DNA of 64,000 nt, from assembly GCA_965220645.1 (NCBI GenBank), contig OZ244836.1, positions 186,001-250,000 of the forward strand, given 5' to 3'. Below the pieces are notes generated by a model. It saw only the letters and a program-made list of their open reading frames with translations. It was not told the DNA's origin and did no database searches. Made by a program: the position numbers and the translations under genes. Source of the stretch: Aldehydirespirator sp965220645. GTDB lineage: Bacteria > Actinomycetota > Acidimicrobiia > Acidimicrobiales > Aldehydirespiratoraceae. Positions within the stretch are counted from its first letter, which is position 1. Each line of letters opens with the position of its first letter. Positions 1-9,132 of the stretch are shown in pieces.

Positions 1-32
1 TTGGCCGACGCCTTATCGGTGAGTGTGATCAT
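1..32 (-). CDS. IscA/HesB-type iron-sulfur protein, 5' end only
   Basis: Only the first eleven codons are in the window, reading MITLTDKASAK on the minus strand from an ATG at 32-30. That is the usual opening of A-type Fe-S carrier proteins (IscA/ErpA/HesB family). It is divergent from mrp, another Fe-S carrier gene, which supports the call. The fragment is too short for certainty. Confidence 0.5.
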   Translation of the reverse strand, partial: MITLTDKASA

Positions 33-150
33 GATGGCTCCCCGTGCGCTGGTGGATGCGGACAACTGGGTTGGTGCCAACCTAGCGACTGGCGACCGGC
101 TTGGCTACCGGTGGACCGGATCGGCCCTACAGGCACCACGGTAGCATCGG

Positions 151-1383
151 GTGGTGACCGCGACCGCGCCGACGGCCGAGGCAGTGATGGATCTCATGCG
201 GGGCGTGGTCGATCCCGAGCTGGGAAGCAACCTGGTGGAGCTGGGCATGGCGCGGGGCGCGCAGGTGTCCGATGACGGGCAGGTGCGGATCGAAATCGCC
301 CTCACCACCTCGGGCTGCCCGCTGCGGGCCCAGATCCAGCGGGACGTCAAGGCCCGGCTGGAATCGCTGCCCGGCGTCACCAAGGTGCGCATCGTGTGGG
401 CCGAGCTCACCGCCGAGGAGAAGACCGCGGCCATGTCCAAGGCCCGCTTCAACGTTGCACAACGCGCGCCCGACACCGCCATCCCGCCCACCACCAAGGT
501 TCTGATGGTGGCCAGCGGCAAGGGTGGCGTGGGCAAGTCCACGGTGACCACCAACCTGGCCGCGGCCCTCGCCGCGCAAGGATTCAAGGTCGGCGTGATG
601 GACGCCGACATCTGGGGCTACTCCGTGCCCCGGATGCTGGGCGTGGACGGCGACCTGCGCTCCCTCGACGGCAAGATCGTGCCCATCACCCGGACCATCG
701 GTGAGGGCCGCCTCGAAGTGGTGTCGATGGGATTCCTGGTGGACCGGGAGGACTCGGCGCTTATGTGGCGGGGGCTGATGCTCAACCGGGCCGTGCAGCA
801 CTTCTGCGAGGATGTCAGCTGGAGCGACGACCTGGACTACCTGCTGATCGACATGCCGCCGGGCACCGGCGACGTGCAGATGGGCCTGGCCAAGATGCTG
901 CCGAGAGCCGAGATGATCGTCGTGACCACCCCGGCGACGGCCGTCCAGAAGGTGGCGGCCAGAGTGGTGGACATGGGCCGCAAGAACTACCTGCGCATCG
1001 TGGGCGTGATCGAGAACATGAGCTACCTGGCCACCCCCGACGGCGAGCATCACGCCGTGTTCGGCTCGGGAGGGGGCGAGGCTCTCGCCGCGGAGGTAGG
1101 GGTGCCGCTGCTGGGCCGCATTCCTCTCGAGGCTGCTGTGGCCCACGGCTTCGATACGGGCGAGCCTGCGGTGCTGGGCGACGGCCCGGCCGCCGAGGCC
1201 TTCAAGTCGGCGGCCCAAGCCCTGTCCGAGGAACACGTGCCACCGGTGGAGATGGCCGGCTGCAGCGCCCGCATGCTCGACGCCGCCGTGGCCGCGCTCG
1301 ACGCGCTGGACGCGGTAGACGCGCTGGACGCTGCCGACGAGCCCGACGAGCCCGCCGAAGCCGACGAGCCCGACGAAGCCTGA
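151..1383 (+). CDS. mrp: Mrp/NBP35-family Fe-S cluster carrier ATPase
   Basis: 410 aa. A DUF59/MIP18-type domain fills about residues 8-85. A Mrp-type P-loop ATPase domain follows, with GKGGVGKS at 123-130. The family carries Fe-S clusters to apoproteins in the cytosol. The loop after ENMSYL, where many Mrp proteins have CxxC, reads TPDGEHH with no cysteine, as I recall for mycobacterial Mrp. The C-terminus is a low-complexity tail of DALDA and DEPDE repeats not found in the family core. GTG codons at 151 and 154 both fit as starts. An IscA-like gene diverges upstream. Confidence 0.9.
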   Translation: MVTATAPTAEAVMDLMRGVVDPELGSNLVELGMARGAQVSDDGQVRIEIALTTSGCPLRAQIQRDVKARLESLPGVTKVRIVWAELTAEEKTAAMSKARFNVAQRAPDTAIPPTTKVLMVASGKGGVGKSTVTTNLAAALAAQGFKVGVMDADIWGYSVPRMLGVDGDLRSLDGKIVPITRTIGEGRLEVVSMGFLVDREDSALMWRGLMLNRAVQHFCEDVSWSDDLDYLLIDMPPGTGDVQMGLAKMLPRAEMIVVTTPATAVQKVAARVVDMGRKNYLRIVGVIENMSYLATPDGEHHAVFGSGGGEALAAEVGVPLLGRIPLEAAVAHGFDTGEPAVLGDGPAAEAFKSAAQALSEEHVPPVEMAGCSARMLDAAVAALDALDAVDALDAADEPDEPAEADEPDEA

Positions 1384-1432
1384 CCTCGTCTGGCCGGCTA
1401 CCTGGCAGCTTCCCAGGGGCCGCTAGGGGGCG

Positions 1433-2251
1433 TCACGCGCCGTGATCCCGTGGATCGTCAAGGACCACGACCAGGCCCGGCCCCAGTTCGTCGTCGACGC
1501 GACGCTGCAGGATGGGGACCAGCATCGATGAGGGCAGGACGCATTCAGCGCATGCCTCATCGGGAATGTTTAGCCGGAAGGTGACTATGTTGCCGGACCG
1601 CTCGGCGGTGAGGTCGGCTCGATCGGCGCGCAGGCCCTCGGCGAGGTCCTCCACAACATCGTCGAGGTCTCTCAACTGGTTGGCACCGGGTCCCTCAACA
1701 GAACCGGCGGGGGGCGCATCCGTTGCGTCGCCGAGGAGGAGGCTCTCGACCGCGGGCGTGACCGCGTCGGCCAGAGCGGCCACCTGCTCAGCGGTGAGGC
1801 TGGCCACCGGATGCGGGACGGTGGCGAACGGGTAGTCGGCGAATCCCTGGAGCACCGCCATGACCAGCCCGGTGGCCCGGAACGGCTCGGTCAGGATCGC
1901 GGCCGCGGGCAGGCCGAGCTCCTCGAACCGGACGGCGTCGAGCACACTGCCCGACGAGCAACTGCCTCAATCACCGATCGCCGCGATGATGGCGGTGGCG
2001 TCGGCGGCCAGCATCTCGACGTCTTCGGGACTGGCCGGGAAGCTGGAGTCGGGTTTGGTCACCAGGATCGTGCCCCGGATCCGATGCCTGGCCCTCAGGT
2101 TCTCAGCCACCCGCTGGAGGATCTCTCGGCCGCGGGTCTTGCCGTTGTTGACCAGCCCGAGCACGGCGCCGTCGAGGCTGGCGGGCCGGGCCGCCGGCCT
2201 CTGGTTGCCGTTGGACGGGGCGAGGGTCGGATCGATGAGCGTGACGGTCAC
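1433..2251 (-). CDS. UGSC-family selenoprotein with in-frame UGA (Sec95)
   Basis: Read through one UGA this is a 272-aa protein. The sequence around the stop is AAIGD-U-GSCSSGSVLDAV, the U-G-S-C motif that names the UGSC (seleno)protein family, with Sec at residue 95 (codon 1969-1967). Reading frame and family similarity continue on both sides, so two separate genes are unlikely. Start: GTG 2251, with GGAGGTGA 7 nt upstream; the longer TTG start at 2305 is less likely. The C-terminal third adds a DEACAEC segment. The start region is 43 nt inside the reading end of the preceding gene's operon spacing. selA and selB lie at 7.9-12 kb, so UGA decoding is plausible. Substrate and reaction are unknown; a Sec/Cys redox pair is inferred. 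Confidence 0.82.
1936..1956 (-). promoter_or_regulatory. candidate bacterial SECIS hairpin
   Basis: Ten nucleotides after the UGA (minus strand) CGTCG and CGACG pair perfectly around the 11-nt loop GGCAGTGTGCT. Bacterial SECIS hairpins lie inside the coding region at about this distance from the UGA. The stem is short and I could not fold the region, so this is a candidate only. Confidence 0.4.
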
Positions 2252-2294
2252 GGGGCGGTCACCTCCGCGGTTGGTGGCGTGGTCGGTGCGACGT

Positions 2295-3377
2295 TCACGG
2301 GACAACTATCTCCGAAGTGACGAGCGGGACGCTGCGGTTCCGGCTCCAAGTCGGGAAGAAGGCCGAGTGCCCGCCGGCGTCGCCGCCGCCCACCATGAGC
2401 GCGATGTCATCCGGGCAAGTCCCCCGCCGCACCACGATGTCCTCGTCACCGGGATGGACGGCGGGGTCCGACGCCATCCACCACACCGGATCGAACCCCT
2501 CGACAAGGCCGGCCGGCTCTACCTTGCCGCCTCGCTTGACATCGGCGAACGAGCGAGCCGAGTGCTCGAACAAGTACGCCTGGACCTGGGACCGGCTCCA
2601 CCCGGAGGCCGCGATCTTGCGAGCATGCTCGGGCGCGAACACGATCAGCGAGCGGCCCGAGCTGAGCGATCCGAGAGCCGCCATCGCATCCGCGAATGTC
2701 CCGAGCAGCTCCGCGACCTCCGAGGAGGCGTGGTTGACGACGTTGTGGCCCGACTCGGCGGCCATGATCGTGACCGTGCTCTGCGCGGCCTGGTAGCCCC
2801 GGGAGACGTGGAACGGCTCCCAGGGGCACGACGCCTCATCCTCGGCGAAGCACACGGCGTACTTGCCGGGCCATCCCTGGGTGCTCTTGTCCAGGGCTCC
2901 GGGTATGGCCATAAGGCAGTTGCGCAGCACCAGCCGGACGGTGCGGCCGATGGTGGCGTTGGCCCGGAACCCGGGGCCGAAGAGGTTCTCCTTGTAGTGA
3001 AGTCCGATCTGGTCGCGTATGGGTCCGTTGACGCCGACGAGGATGGCGGCGCCACCGGTGCTGGCCGCGACCGCGTGCAGCTCGAATTCGGGCGCGCTCA
3101 TGGCCTGAAGCACCGCGCCCACCACCGGGAAGTGCTCGGGCAGGCAGCCCGCCATAACCGCGTTGATCGCGGCCTTGTGGGCCGTCACGGCCAGGCCCCG
3201 CCACGGGTCATCGAGCAGCACCTCGTCCGCGGCCCACACCCCACCGGCCAGCATCGCGTCGATCAGCGACTCGGTCGGAGGCACCACCGGCAGGCCGTCG
3301 GTCCAGCCAGCCTCGTAGCAGGCTTCGATGGCCTCCCAGGGATCAGCCACCCGCCGGTCGCCACGAGCAGGAATCAT
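2295..3377 (-). CDS. conserved protein paired with the UGSC selenoprotein
   Basis: 360 aa from ATG 3377 (MIPARGDRR). No signal peptide or membrane segment is visible. Notable segments are WTDGLPVVPPTESL near the N-terminus, a glycine-rich ASTGGAAILVGVNGP, and a conserved-looking cysteine in DEASCPWEPFHV. I do not recognise a catalytic family. It ends 44 nt before the GTG of the selenoprotein and both run on the minus strand, so they are probably co-transcribed and may work as one redox or hydrolytic unit. Confidence 0.7.
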   Translation of the reverse strand: MIPARGDRRVADPWEAIEACYEAGWTDGLPVVPPTESLIDAMLAGGVWAADEVLLDDPWRGLAVTAHKAAINAVMAGCLPEHFPVVGAVLQAMSAPEFELHAVAASTGGAAILVGVNGPIRDQIGLHYKENLFGPGFRANATIGRTVRLVLRNCLMAIPGALDKSTQGWPGKYAVCFAEDEASCPWEPFHVSRGYQAAQSTVTIMAAESGHNVVNHASSEVAELLGTFADAMAALGSLSSGRSLIVFAPEHARKIAASGWSRSQVQAYLFEHSARSFADVKRGGKVEPAGLVEGFDPVWWMASDPAVHPGDEDIVVRRGTCPDDIALMVGGGDAGGHSAFFPTWSRNRSVPLVTSEIVVP

Positions 3378-3449
3378 CGACCCCCTCCCCCGGCGTGGAC
3401 CAAGCAACTCACGATTACCGCAAGCTACCGGTGGAAGCTGCTTAGGCCG

Positions 3450-4727
3450 CTAGTTGCAGAGGCCCTCTTCGCCTACGCCTCGGTGGCTGTCGCAGATCGT
3501 TGTGCTCTCCACGGACCTGAGCACGAACGAATCCGAATCGGGGTCCTGATTCGCGAAGACGTGCAGCCGGAAACCGTGGACCGCGTCATCGGGCAGGCCC
3601 AGCACATCGACCGTGACCTCCCCCAGATCGCCCACGACCGGGGCACCCGACACGACAATGCGGGAGGGAGGCTCGTCGGACGCCACCGCGGCCGCGACGA
3701 TCCGCCCCAGCGCCTCCAGCGTCTGTGCCGAGGGCGTGTCGCCCAGAACCGCGAGGATCTCGGTCGTAGCGTCAGAGGTGGCGCCCAGCGGCGAGAGAAA
3801 GGCGCTGCTCGCCCATCCCACCGCGTCGCCCATGCGGATCTCGTGCCAGATCGTCGTCGGCAGCTCGCGGGTGTTGCCGGTGGCGATCACTCCACGATTG
3901 AGATCGAGTGTGGCGATGAGTTCGTCCGAGTCGGGCTCGCGGACGTAGACAACCGGCTCGCTGCCCACGTTCATCACGTTGTCCAACCGGGCGATGATCT
4001 CACCGGCTGGCACGTCGCGGACGTTCAGCACGCTGTCGTGCGAGACGCCCACCACTGCGAGGCCTGCCCCCGCGGGCGGGCCCAACTCGAAGGGCTCGCC
4101 GGGAAGGGAGACTTCCGCGTCCGCCGGCCCCTGCTCGGATCCATCGGTGGGCGCAGCCTCGGCTCCGTCCGTCGACTCGCCGGTTGCGTCCGGGTCCTCG
4201 GTAGATGTGTCGGAGGGTGCTGCCTCCTCCTCCGCGGTGCTCCCCGCTTCGGTCTCAGTCTCAACCGGGGCCGCTTCCTCCTGCGACTCTGCCGGCTCCG
4301 ACTCACCCACCGCATCCGCGGTGGAGGGCTCCGCTGCGGCGGCCTCAGCCTGAAGCGCGGCGAGGGCCTCGACCGCAGCCGCGGCCTGGGCAGCAGCCGC
4401 TTCGGCGGCAACGACAGCCTGTTGGGCCATCACCGCGGCATCTTGGGCCGCGACAACCGCCGCCTGGGCCATGGCCGTGGATGCTGCCGATGCTTCGGCC
4501 ATGGCGGTCGCCACATCAACTGCTTCCTGAGCGGCGGCTACATCGGCCCGCGGCTGCTCGGAGTCAACAATCTCGGCCGGGTCGCTGTCCGAGTCGCCCA
4601 CGAGCGCAGCCACCAGCGCCACGATGGCGACCAGCAGCGCCACCAGCGCGAGCAGCAGCGCCCGCCTGGCCACCGCCAACCCGAGCGACATCGTCCCCGG
4701 CGCCCTCGGGCCTGTGTCACTTGCCAT
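3450..4727 (-). CDS. membrane-anchored Ala-rich coiled-coil protein with SH3-like domain
   Basis: 425 aa from ATG 4727. A single hydrophobic segment at about residues 25-47 acts as an uncleaved anchor. An Ala-rich, coiled-coil-like stretch follows (about 60-130), then an acidic Ser/Thr/Glu/Pro linker (to about 205). A domain with VLNVRDVPAG...GWASSAFLSP resembles bacterial SH3 (SH3b) repeats, suggesting cell-wall binding. The C-terminal 100 residues are not recognised. The N-terminal Ala-rich design recurs in the peptide-binding lipoprotein at 38102-39955. Confidence 0.7.
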   Translation of the reverse strand: MASDTGPRAPGTMSLGLAVARRALLLALVALLVAIVALVAALVGDSDSDPAEIVDSEQPRADVAAAQEAVDVATAMAEASAASTAMAQAAVVAAQDAAVMAQQAVVAAEAAAAQAAAAVEALAALQAEAAAAEPSTADAVGESEPAESQEEAAPVETETEAGSTAEEEAAPSDTSTEDPDATGESTDGAEAAPTDGSEQGPADAEVSLPGEPFELGPPAGAGLAVVGVSHDSVLNVRDVPAGEIIARLDNVMNVGSEPVVYVREPDSDELIATLDLNRGVIATGNTRELPTTIWHEIRMGDAVGWASSAFLSPLGATSDATTEILAVLGDTPSAQTLEALGRIVAAAVASDEPPSRIVVSGAPVVGDLGEVTVDVLGLPDDAVHGFRLHVFANQDPDSDSFVLRSVESTTICDSHRGVGEEGLCN

Positions 4728-4739
4728 CTCGCACCACAT

Positions 4740-4959
4740 CCAAGTATGTCAGGCCATCGATCTGAGGCCGGACACCCCCCAATGGATGCGGCCGGGCGCA
4801 GCGCCCGCCCACTCCGGGGCAGCCTCAAGCCCTTACGGGCTGCGCGGATAGGTGAGAGCCTGTCATGTGGCAGCGGTGTCATTCCCGCTCTTGTTCGCTG
4901 CGCTCACGGGCCGCCCGGGCCACGGCCTCGCTCACCACCATTCGTGCATGAACTGCTGC
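4740..4959. other. intergenic region with dispersed repeat copy 1
   Basis: No gene seen. It holds copy 1 of the 50-bp dispersed core (4883-4932) and a small hairpin with AGCCC and GGGCT arms near 4830. Both neighbours are on the minus strand. Confidence 0.6.
4883..4932 (-). repeat. dispersed 50-bp repeat, copy 1
   Basis: Core beginning TCCCGCTCTTGTTCGCTGCG on the plus strand, about 92% identical to copies at 30123 and 55600. It ends about 28 bp from the stop codon of the LLM gene, which lies on the minus strand. Confidence 0.8.
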
Positions 4960-6012
4960 CTATCCGCTCGGCCTCCGGGAGATCAGGTCCAGCGCTCGGC
5001 CGAGGGTGTCAAGGCGTTCATCGACGGTGTCACCGGCCGGGTACAGGCGCACGGTGTCGACCCCGGCCGCGGCCCATGCGGCCAGGCGGTCCCGCACCAT
5101 CTCGACGGTGCCGATGAGGGTCGTGGCCAGCACCATCTCGTCGGGGATCGCTGCCCCTGCTCCCTGCCTGTCGCCGGCCAGCCACAGGCGCTGCGACTCG
5201 GCCGCCACATCGGCGAAACCCTGCCGGGAATAAGCCGAGTTGAAGTAGTTGGAGCGGCCCGAGCCCATGCCGCCCAGGCTGAAGGCCAGCCCGGCCCGGC
5301 GGGCGTCGATCATCGTGGCCAGTTCGGTCTCGTCGCGGGCGAAGGCGACCTCGGCGCCCTGGCAGATATCGATGTCGTCGAGGGTCCGCCCGGCCCGGAT
5401 CGCGCCCGCTCGCAGGTGCCGGAAGTACGCGTCGCCGGCCCCCTCGGGTATGAAGCTGGTACCGAGCCAGCCGTCGGCCCGCTCTCCGGTCAGTTCCAGC
5501 ATTCTGGGCAGCATCGAGGCCAGATAGATGGGCGGGGCAGTCACCGGCCGGATCGACAGGCGCAGCGACTTGCCATCCCCGCCGGGCAGGGGCAGCCGCA
5601 GATGACGGCCCTCGTAGGCGATGCGCTCACCGGAGAAGGCTTGCGCGATCACCTCGAGCGTCTCGGCCATCCGGCCCACCGGATCGGCGAAGCTCACACC
5701 GTGCAGGCCCTCCATGACCTGCGGACCCGACACTCCCAGGCCCAGCACGAACCGCCCCTGCGACAGCTCGTTGAGCGTCAGCGCAGTCTGGGCCGTCATC
5801 ACCGCTGAGCGAACTCCCACCTGGAACACCGACGCGCCCAGCATCACCCGCTCGGTTCGGGCCGCGAGGTAGCCCAGCGGCGAAGCCGCGTCGGACCCCC
5901 AAGCCTCGGCAACCCACACCGCGTCTACCCCCAGGGCCTCGGCCCCGGCCACGAAGTCGACCCGTTCGGCCCACGGCCCCGAATCCGCGGTGACCTGGAC
6001 CGACGTCCTCAC
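4960..6012 (-). CDS. LLM-class (F420-dependent type) oxidoreductase
   Basis: About 350 aa from GTG 6012 (RTSVQVT); a TTG at 6027 is an alternative. The protein has the luciferase-like TIM-barrel pattern: DAVWVAEAWGSD, SPLGYLAARTERVMLGASV, GRFVLGLGVSGPQV, and a late block on drift of aim (ERLDTLGRALDL). In Actinobacteria such proteins usually use F420 to reduce or oxidise small substrates. Substrate is not readable. It stands alone, followed downstream by repeat copy 1. Confidence 0.85.
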   Translation of the reverse strand: MRTSVQVTADSGPWAERVDFVAGAEALGVDAVWVAEAWGSDAASPLGYLAARTERVMLGASVFQVGVRSAVMTAQTALTLNELSQGRFVLGLGVSGPQVMEGLHGVSFADPVGRMAETLEVIAQAFSGERIAYEGRHLRLPLPGGDGKSLRLSIRPVTAPPIYLASMLPRMLELTGERADGWLGTSFIPEGAGDAYFRHLRAGAIRAGRTLDDIDICQGAEVAFARDETELATMIDARRAGLAFSLGGMGSGRSNYFNSAYSRQGFADVAAESQRLWLAGDRQGAGAAIPDEMVLATTLIGTVEMVRDRLAAWAAAGVDTVRLYPAGDTVDERLDTLGRALDLISRRPSG

Positions 6013-6094
6013 GGCCGGCCCCGCCAATCCGTGTGAGGTTCTTGGCCGCTATGGCCAGAGAGCTCACACAGGTCGCCAGGAGGGTGAGCCACGG

Positions 6095-7264
6095 TCAGGA
6101 TTCTGCGGGTGCCTGCTCGATGTGCGCCTTGATCCCCTCCACGACCCGCTGCATGTTGGCCTGATGCTCGGTCATACGGCGCGCGATGATGCGCGGCTCC
6201 AAGTCGGGACGGGCCGTGATGATGTCGTCGAGCCCGGAGGGGCCCGGACCGAGAATGCATCTGAAGCGCAGGCGGGTGCCGCCCACTACGTGCTCCAACT
6301 CGAAGCGCCAGCGGGCACCGGGGTTGTCGATGTCGCTGGTGCACCAGCCGAACACTGACTGATCCTCGAATACGTCGACGAAGCACGGGACCTCCCAGTC
6401 CCCCCGGCCCGGATGGGTGTTCCGGCCCACGAAACGAGCGCCCAGAGCCGGCCCGTCATGGTCGTCCTGCCACTCGGCCCCCACGAACTCCTCGGAGAAC
6501 TCCGCCGGCAGGTTGATGTCGGTGACCCGTGCCCACACCATGGCCGGATCGGCCCGTATGTCAATCTCGGCGACGGTGCCGGGACCGTCGGCCATGCACG
6601 CCGGATCGCTGGGTCCCCGCTCGTAGGTGCGGGCGTAGCCGTTGAAGTAGGCGATCTCGCGGGCCGGATGCCGCCGGGCCGGCTTGAAGTCGGTGCCGAC
6701 CGTCCAGGCCACCGGGAACATGGCGATCTCGGTCACATCGTCGGGGAGACCGAGCAGTTCCTTGATCTCGGGGGCCTTGGCCAGACCGGCGGTGGTCCAA
6801 GCGGTGCCCAGACCCCTGGCCCGCAAGGCCAGGCAGAAGCTCCAGCCGCTCTGGATCACCGAGTCGAACAGGCCGGGGCGGCCGCTTCCGTCGTGGCGGC
6901 CGAGGATCACCGGGATGACGATGGCGGGCACCTCGCCCAGATGCTCGGCCAGATGGGCCGAGGAGAGCATGGCCCGCTCACGCGGGTGGCCCGTGCCGGC
7001 CAGACGGTCGCGCTCGGTGATCATGCGATTGCCGATCACGTCTCGGTAGAGATCGGCCAGGCGCTGCTTGAGTTCGGGGTCGCGCACGATGAGCCAGCGC
7101 CGGCTGCCCTGGTTGCCTCCGGTGGGTGCCTGCTCGGCGATGTCGATGCAATCCAGGATGATCTCGGTGTCAACCTCGCGCTCGAGGTCGAGGCGGCGCC
7201 GCACGGCGCGGGTGGTGGAGAGCACCTCGTCCACAGTCGCGGTGGCGGCGGGATCAATCTCCAT
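6095..7264 (-). CDS. nitroreductase-SRPBCC fusion protein
   Basis: 389 aa from ATG 7264, with GGGAGGA 6 nt upstream. Residues about 5-220 form an FMN-dependent nitroreductase-like domain (RAVRRRLD near the start, APTGGNQGSRRW, RARGLGTAWTT). Residues about 230-385 look like an SRPBCC/START-like ligand-binding domain (ADPAMVWARVTDIN, PCFVDVFEDQSVFGW). The fusion would place a hydrophobic-ligand pocket beside a flavin site. It overlaps the end of fxsA by 11 nt, so translation is probably coupled. Confidence 0.8.
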   Translation of the reverse strand: MEIDPAATATVDEVLSTTRAVRRRLDLEREVDTEIILDCIDIAEQAPTGGNQGSRRWLIVRDPELKQRLADLYRDVIGNRMITERDRLAGTGHPRERAMLSSAHLAEHLGEVPAIVIPVILGRHDGSGRPGLFDSVIQSGWSFCLALRARGLGTAWTTAGLAKAPEIKELLGLPDDVTEIAMFPVAWTVGTDFKPARRHPAREIAYFNGYARTYERGPSDPACMADGPGTVAEIDIRADPAMVWARVTDINLPAEFSEEFVGAEWQDDHDGPALGARFVGRNTHPGRGDWEVPCFVDVFEDQSVFGWCTSDIDNPGARWRFELEHVVGGTRLRFRCILGPGPSGLDDIITARPDLEPRIIARRMTEHQANMQRVVEGIKAHIEQAPAES

Positions 7265-7784
7265 CGAGGTCCTCCCTGCTTGGCCGGCCGTCGCGAACCT
7301 CTCGCACCTCGTCGACGTCCCGGACATCGGGACCGCCCGCGTCGAACCCACCGGGGCCGCCTGAGCTGTAGCCGAAGCCGAAGCTGCCCCGCCCGTCGGG
7401 CCCGGCCGTCCATCCCGCGACCGTGACCTTCTTGGCGAAGTGGCGCATCAGCAGCGACCTCACCAACACACGGGTGGGCAGGAACAGCAGCAGAAGCCCA
7501 ACCGCGTCGGTGATGAAGCCGGGCGTGAGCATCAACGCGCCCGCGAGCAGGATCAGCAGCCCGTCCACCAACTCGGCGGCGGGCAACTCTCCGCGGTTCA
7601 AGCGGTTGCGGATCTGGTTGAGCACGCCCAGCCCTGAGCGGCGCACCATCCAAGCACCCACTACCGACACCACAATCAGCAGCCCGATGGTCTGGCCGGT
7701 CCCCATACCGCCGGCTACCTGGATGATCACATACAGCTCCAGCAGGGGCACACAGAGCAGCGCTAGGAGCAGCAGGATGAACAC
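7254..7784 (-). CDS. fxsA: FxsA-family membrane protein
   Basis: 176 aa from GTG 7784 (VFILLLLALLCVPLLELYVI). The N-terminal 110 residues carry several membrane segments with the family pattern LLELYVIIQVAGGMGTGQTI and ALMLTPGFITDAVG. The family takes its name from E. coli FxsA, which suppresses F-plasmid exclusion of phage T7; its normal function is unclear. The tail is Gly-rich then charged and presumably cytosolic. First gene of a two-gene minus-strand unit with the nitroreductase fusion. Confidence 0.85.
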   Translation of the reverse strand: MFILLLLALLCVPLLELYVIIQVAGGMGTGQTIGLLIVVSVVGAWMVRRSGLGVLNQIRNRLNRGELPAAELVDGLLILLAGALMLTPGFITDAVGLLLLFLPTRVLVRSLLMRHFAKKVTVAGWTAGPDGRGSFGFGYSSGGPGGFDAGGPDVRDVDEVREVRDGRPSREDLDGD

Positions 7785-7863
7785 ACCCCCAGCGTATGGG
7801 CGGGTGCGCAGGGTTGGAGCAACTGCCAGCCCCACTCGCGGCGTGCGTAGCCTTGTCGCCAAC

Positions 7864-9132
7864 GTGCCGCCACAGGATCGACCGCCATCAGTCGACCGGC
7901 TAGCCCGCTCGCTGGCCGGCATCGACCTGCCCCATCCGTTGCTGGTGGACGCGGCCCGGGCTGCGATCGCGGCGGGCGAGCCCGACTCGGCCGAGGATCG
8001 GGCACACGGCATCCGTAGGCGGCTGCTGGCGCCGGTCATCAACGGGACGGGCGTGTTGCTGCACACCAACCTTGGCCGGGCGCCGCTGGCCTGGAGCCAG
8101 CGCGCCGACTATTCGAACCTGGAGCTGGATCTCACCAGCGGCGGGCGAGGCGACCGCCAGGCCGGCGCGGCCGGGCTGCTGGCCCGGGCCTGCGGCGCCG
8201 AGGCCGCGATGGTCGTGAACAACTGCGCGGCGGCGGTGATGCTGGTGCTGGCCGCACAGGCCGAGGGCCGTGACGCGGTCGTCTCCCGGGGCGAGCTGGT
8301 GGAGATCGGCGGCGGGTTCAGGGTGCCCGACGTCATGGCCTGGTCGGGTGCCCGGCTGGTGGAGGTCGGTACCACCAATCGCACCCGCCGGGCCGATTTC
8401 GCCGCGGCGGTAGCCAACCGCGACAACGATGTGGCCGTCGTGGTGCAGGTGCACCAGTCGAACTTCCGGATGGTGGGCTACACCGAGGCGCCCAGCACGG
8501 CCGAGCTGGCCGACCTCGGCCCGCCGCTGGTGGCCGACATCGGCTCGGGGCTGCTCGACAGCCGCTGCCCGTGGCTGGACGGTGGGCCACCGCCCTGGCT
8601 GGACCGGGAACCGGCCGCCCGCCAGAGTCTCGACGCCGGCGCGGCTCTGGTGACGTTCTCCGGCGACAAGCTCCTGGGCGGACCGCAGGCCGGCATCATC
8701 GCGGGGCGGGCCGAGCTGGTGGAGGCCTGCCGCCGCCATCGGTTGGCTCGAGCCTTGCGGCCCGGCTCGCTGGTGCTGGCCGCGCTCCAGCACACTGCTC
8801 TGGCCTACCTGCGTCAGGACGGCGAGGCCATCGAGTTCTGGCGTATGGCCGCGCTGACTCCCTCGCAGCTGCGTAAACGCCTCGGCCCCTACGACGGCCT
8901 GCAGGAGGTGGGCACCGCGGCCACACCCGGCGGCGGCACCCTGCCCGGCGTAGAGATCGAGTCGGTGGGTGTGGCCGTGCCCGGCGACCACGCAAGCCGG
9001 TTGAGGTCTCGCCCGCGTCCGATCATTGCCAGGGTCATCGACTCTGCCACCGTCGTCGACCTGCGCACCGTTCATCCCGACGACGACACCGAGGTGGCTG
9101 CGGCGCTGCGCCAGGTCAAGATCGACTCGTGA
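7864..9132 (+). CDS. selA: L-seryl-tRNA(Sec) selenium transferase
   Basis: 422 aa from GTG 7864; a GTG at 7843 is in frame too. SelA is a PLP enzyme that converts Ser-tRNA(Sec) to Sec-tRNA(Sec) with selenophosphate. The SelA signatures NGTGVLLHTNLGRAPL and HQSNFRMVGYTEAP are present, and the PLP lysine is K269 in FSGDKLLGGPQAG. The protein is slightly short for the family (about 460 aa), mainly at the C-terminus. Its stop overlaps the start of the M23 gene (GTGA). Confidence 0.92.
   Translation: MPPQDRPPSVDRLARSLAGIDLPHPLLVDAARAAIAAGEPDSAEDRAHGIRRRLLAPVINGTGVLLHTNLGRAPLAWSQRADYSNLELDLTSGGRGDRQAGAAGLLARACGAEAAMVVNNCAAAVMLVLAAQAEGRDAVVSRGELVEIGGGFRVPDVMAWSGARLVEVGTTNRTRRADFAAAVANRDNDVAVVVQVHQSNFRMVGYTEAPSTAELADLGPPLVADIGSGLLDSRCPWLDGGPPPWLDREPAARQSLDAGAALVTFSGDKLLGGPQAGIIAGRAELVEACRRHRLARALRPGSLVLAALQHTALAYLRQDGEAIEFWRMAALTPSQLRKRLGPYDGLQEVGTAATPGGGTLPGVEIESVGVAVPGDHASRLRSRPRPIIARVIDSATVVDLRTVHPDDDTEVAAALRQVKIDS

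Noticed and set aside
1860..5117. A 1085-codon plus-strand open frame
   Set aside because: It runs opposite to the selenoprotein, its partner and the SH3-like gene, has Arg/Gly/Pro-rich composition of an antisense shadow and no recognisable domain.
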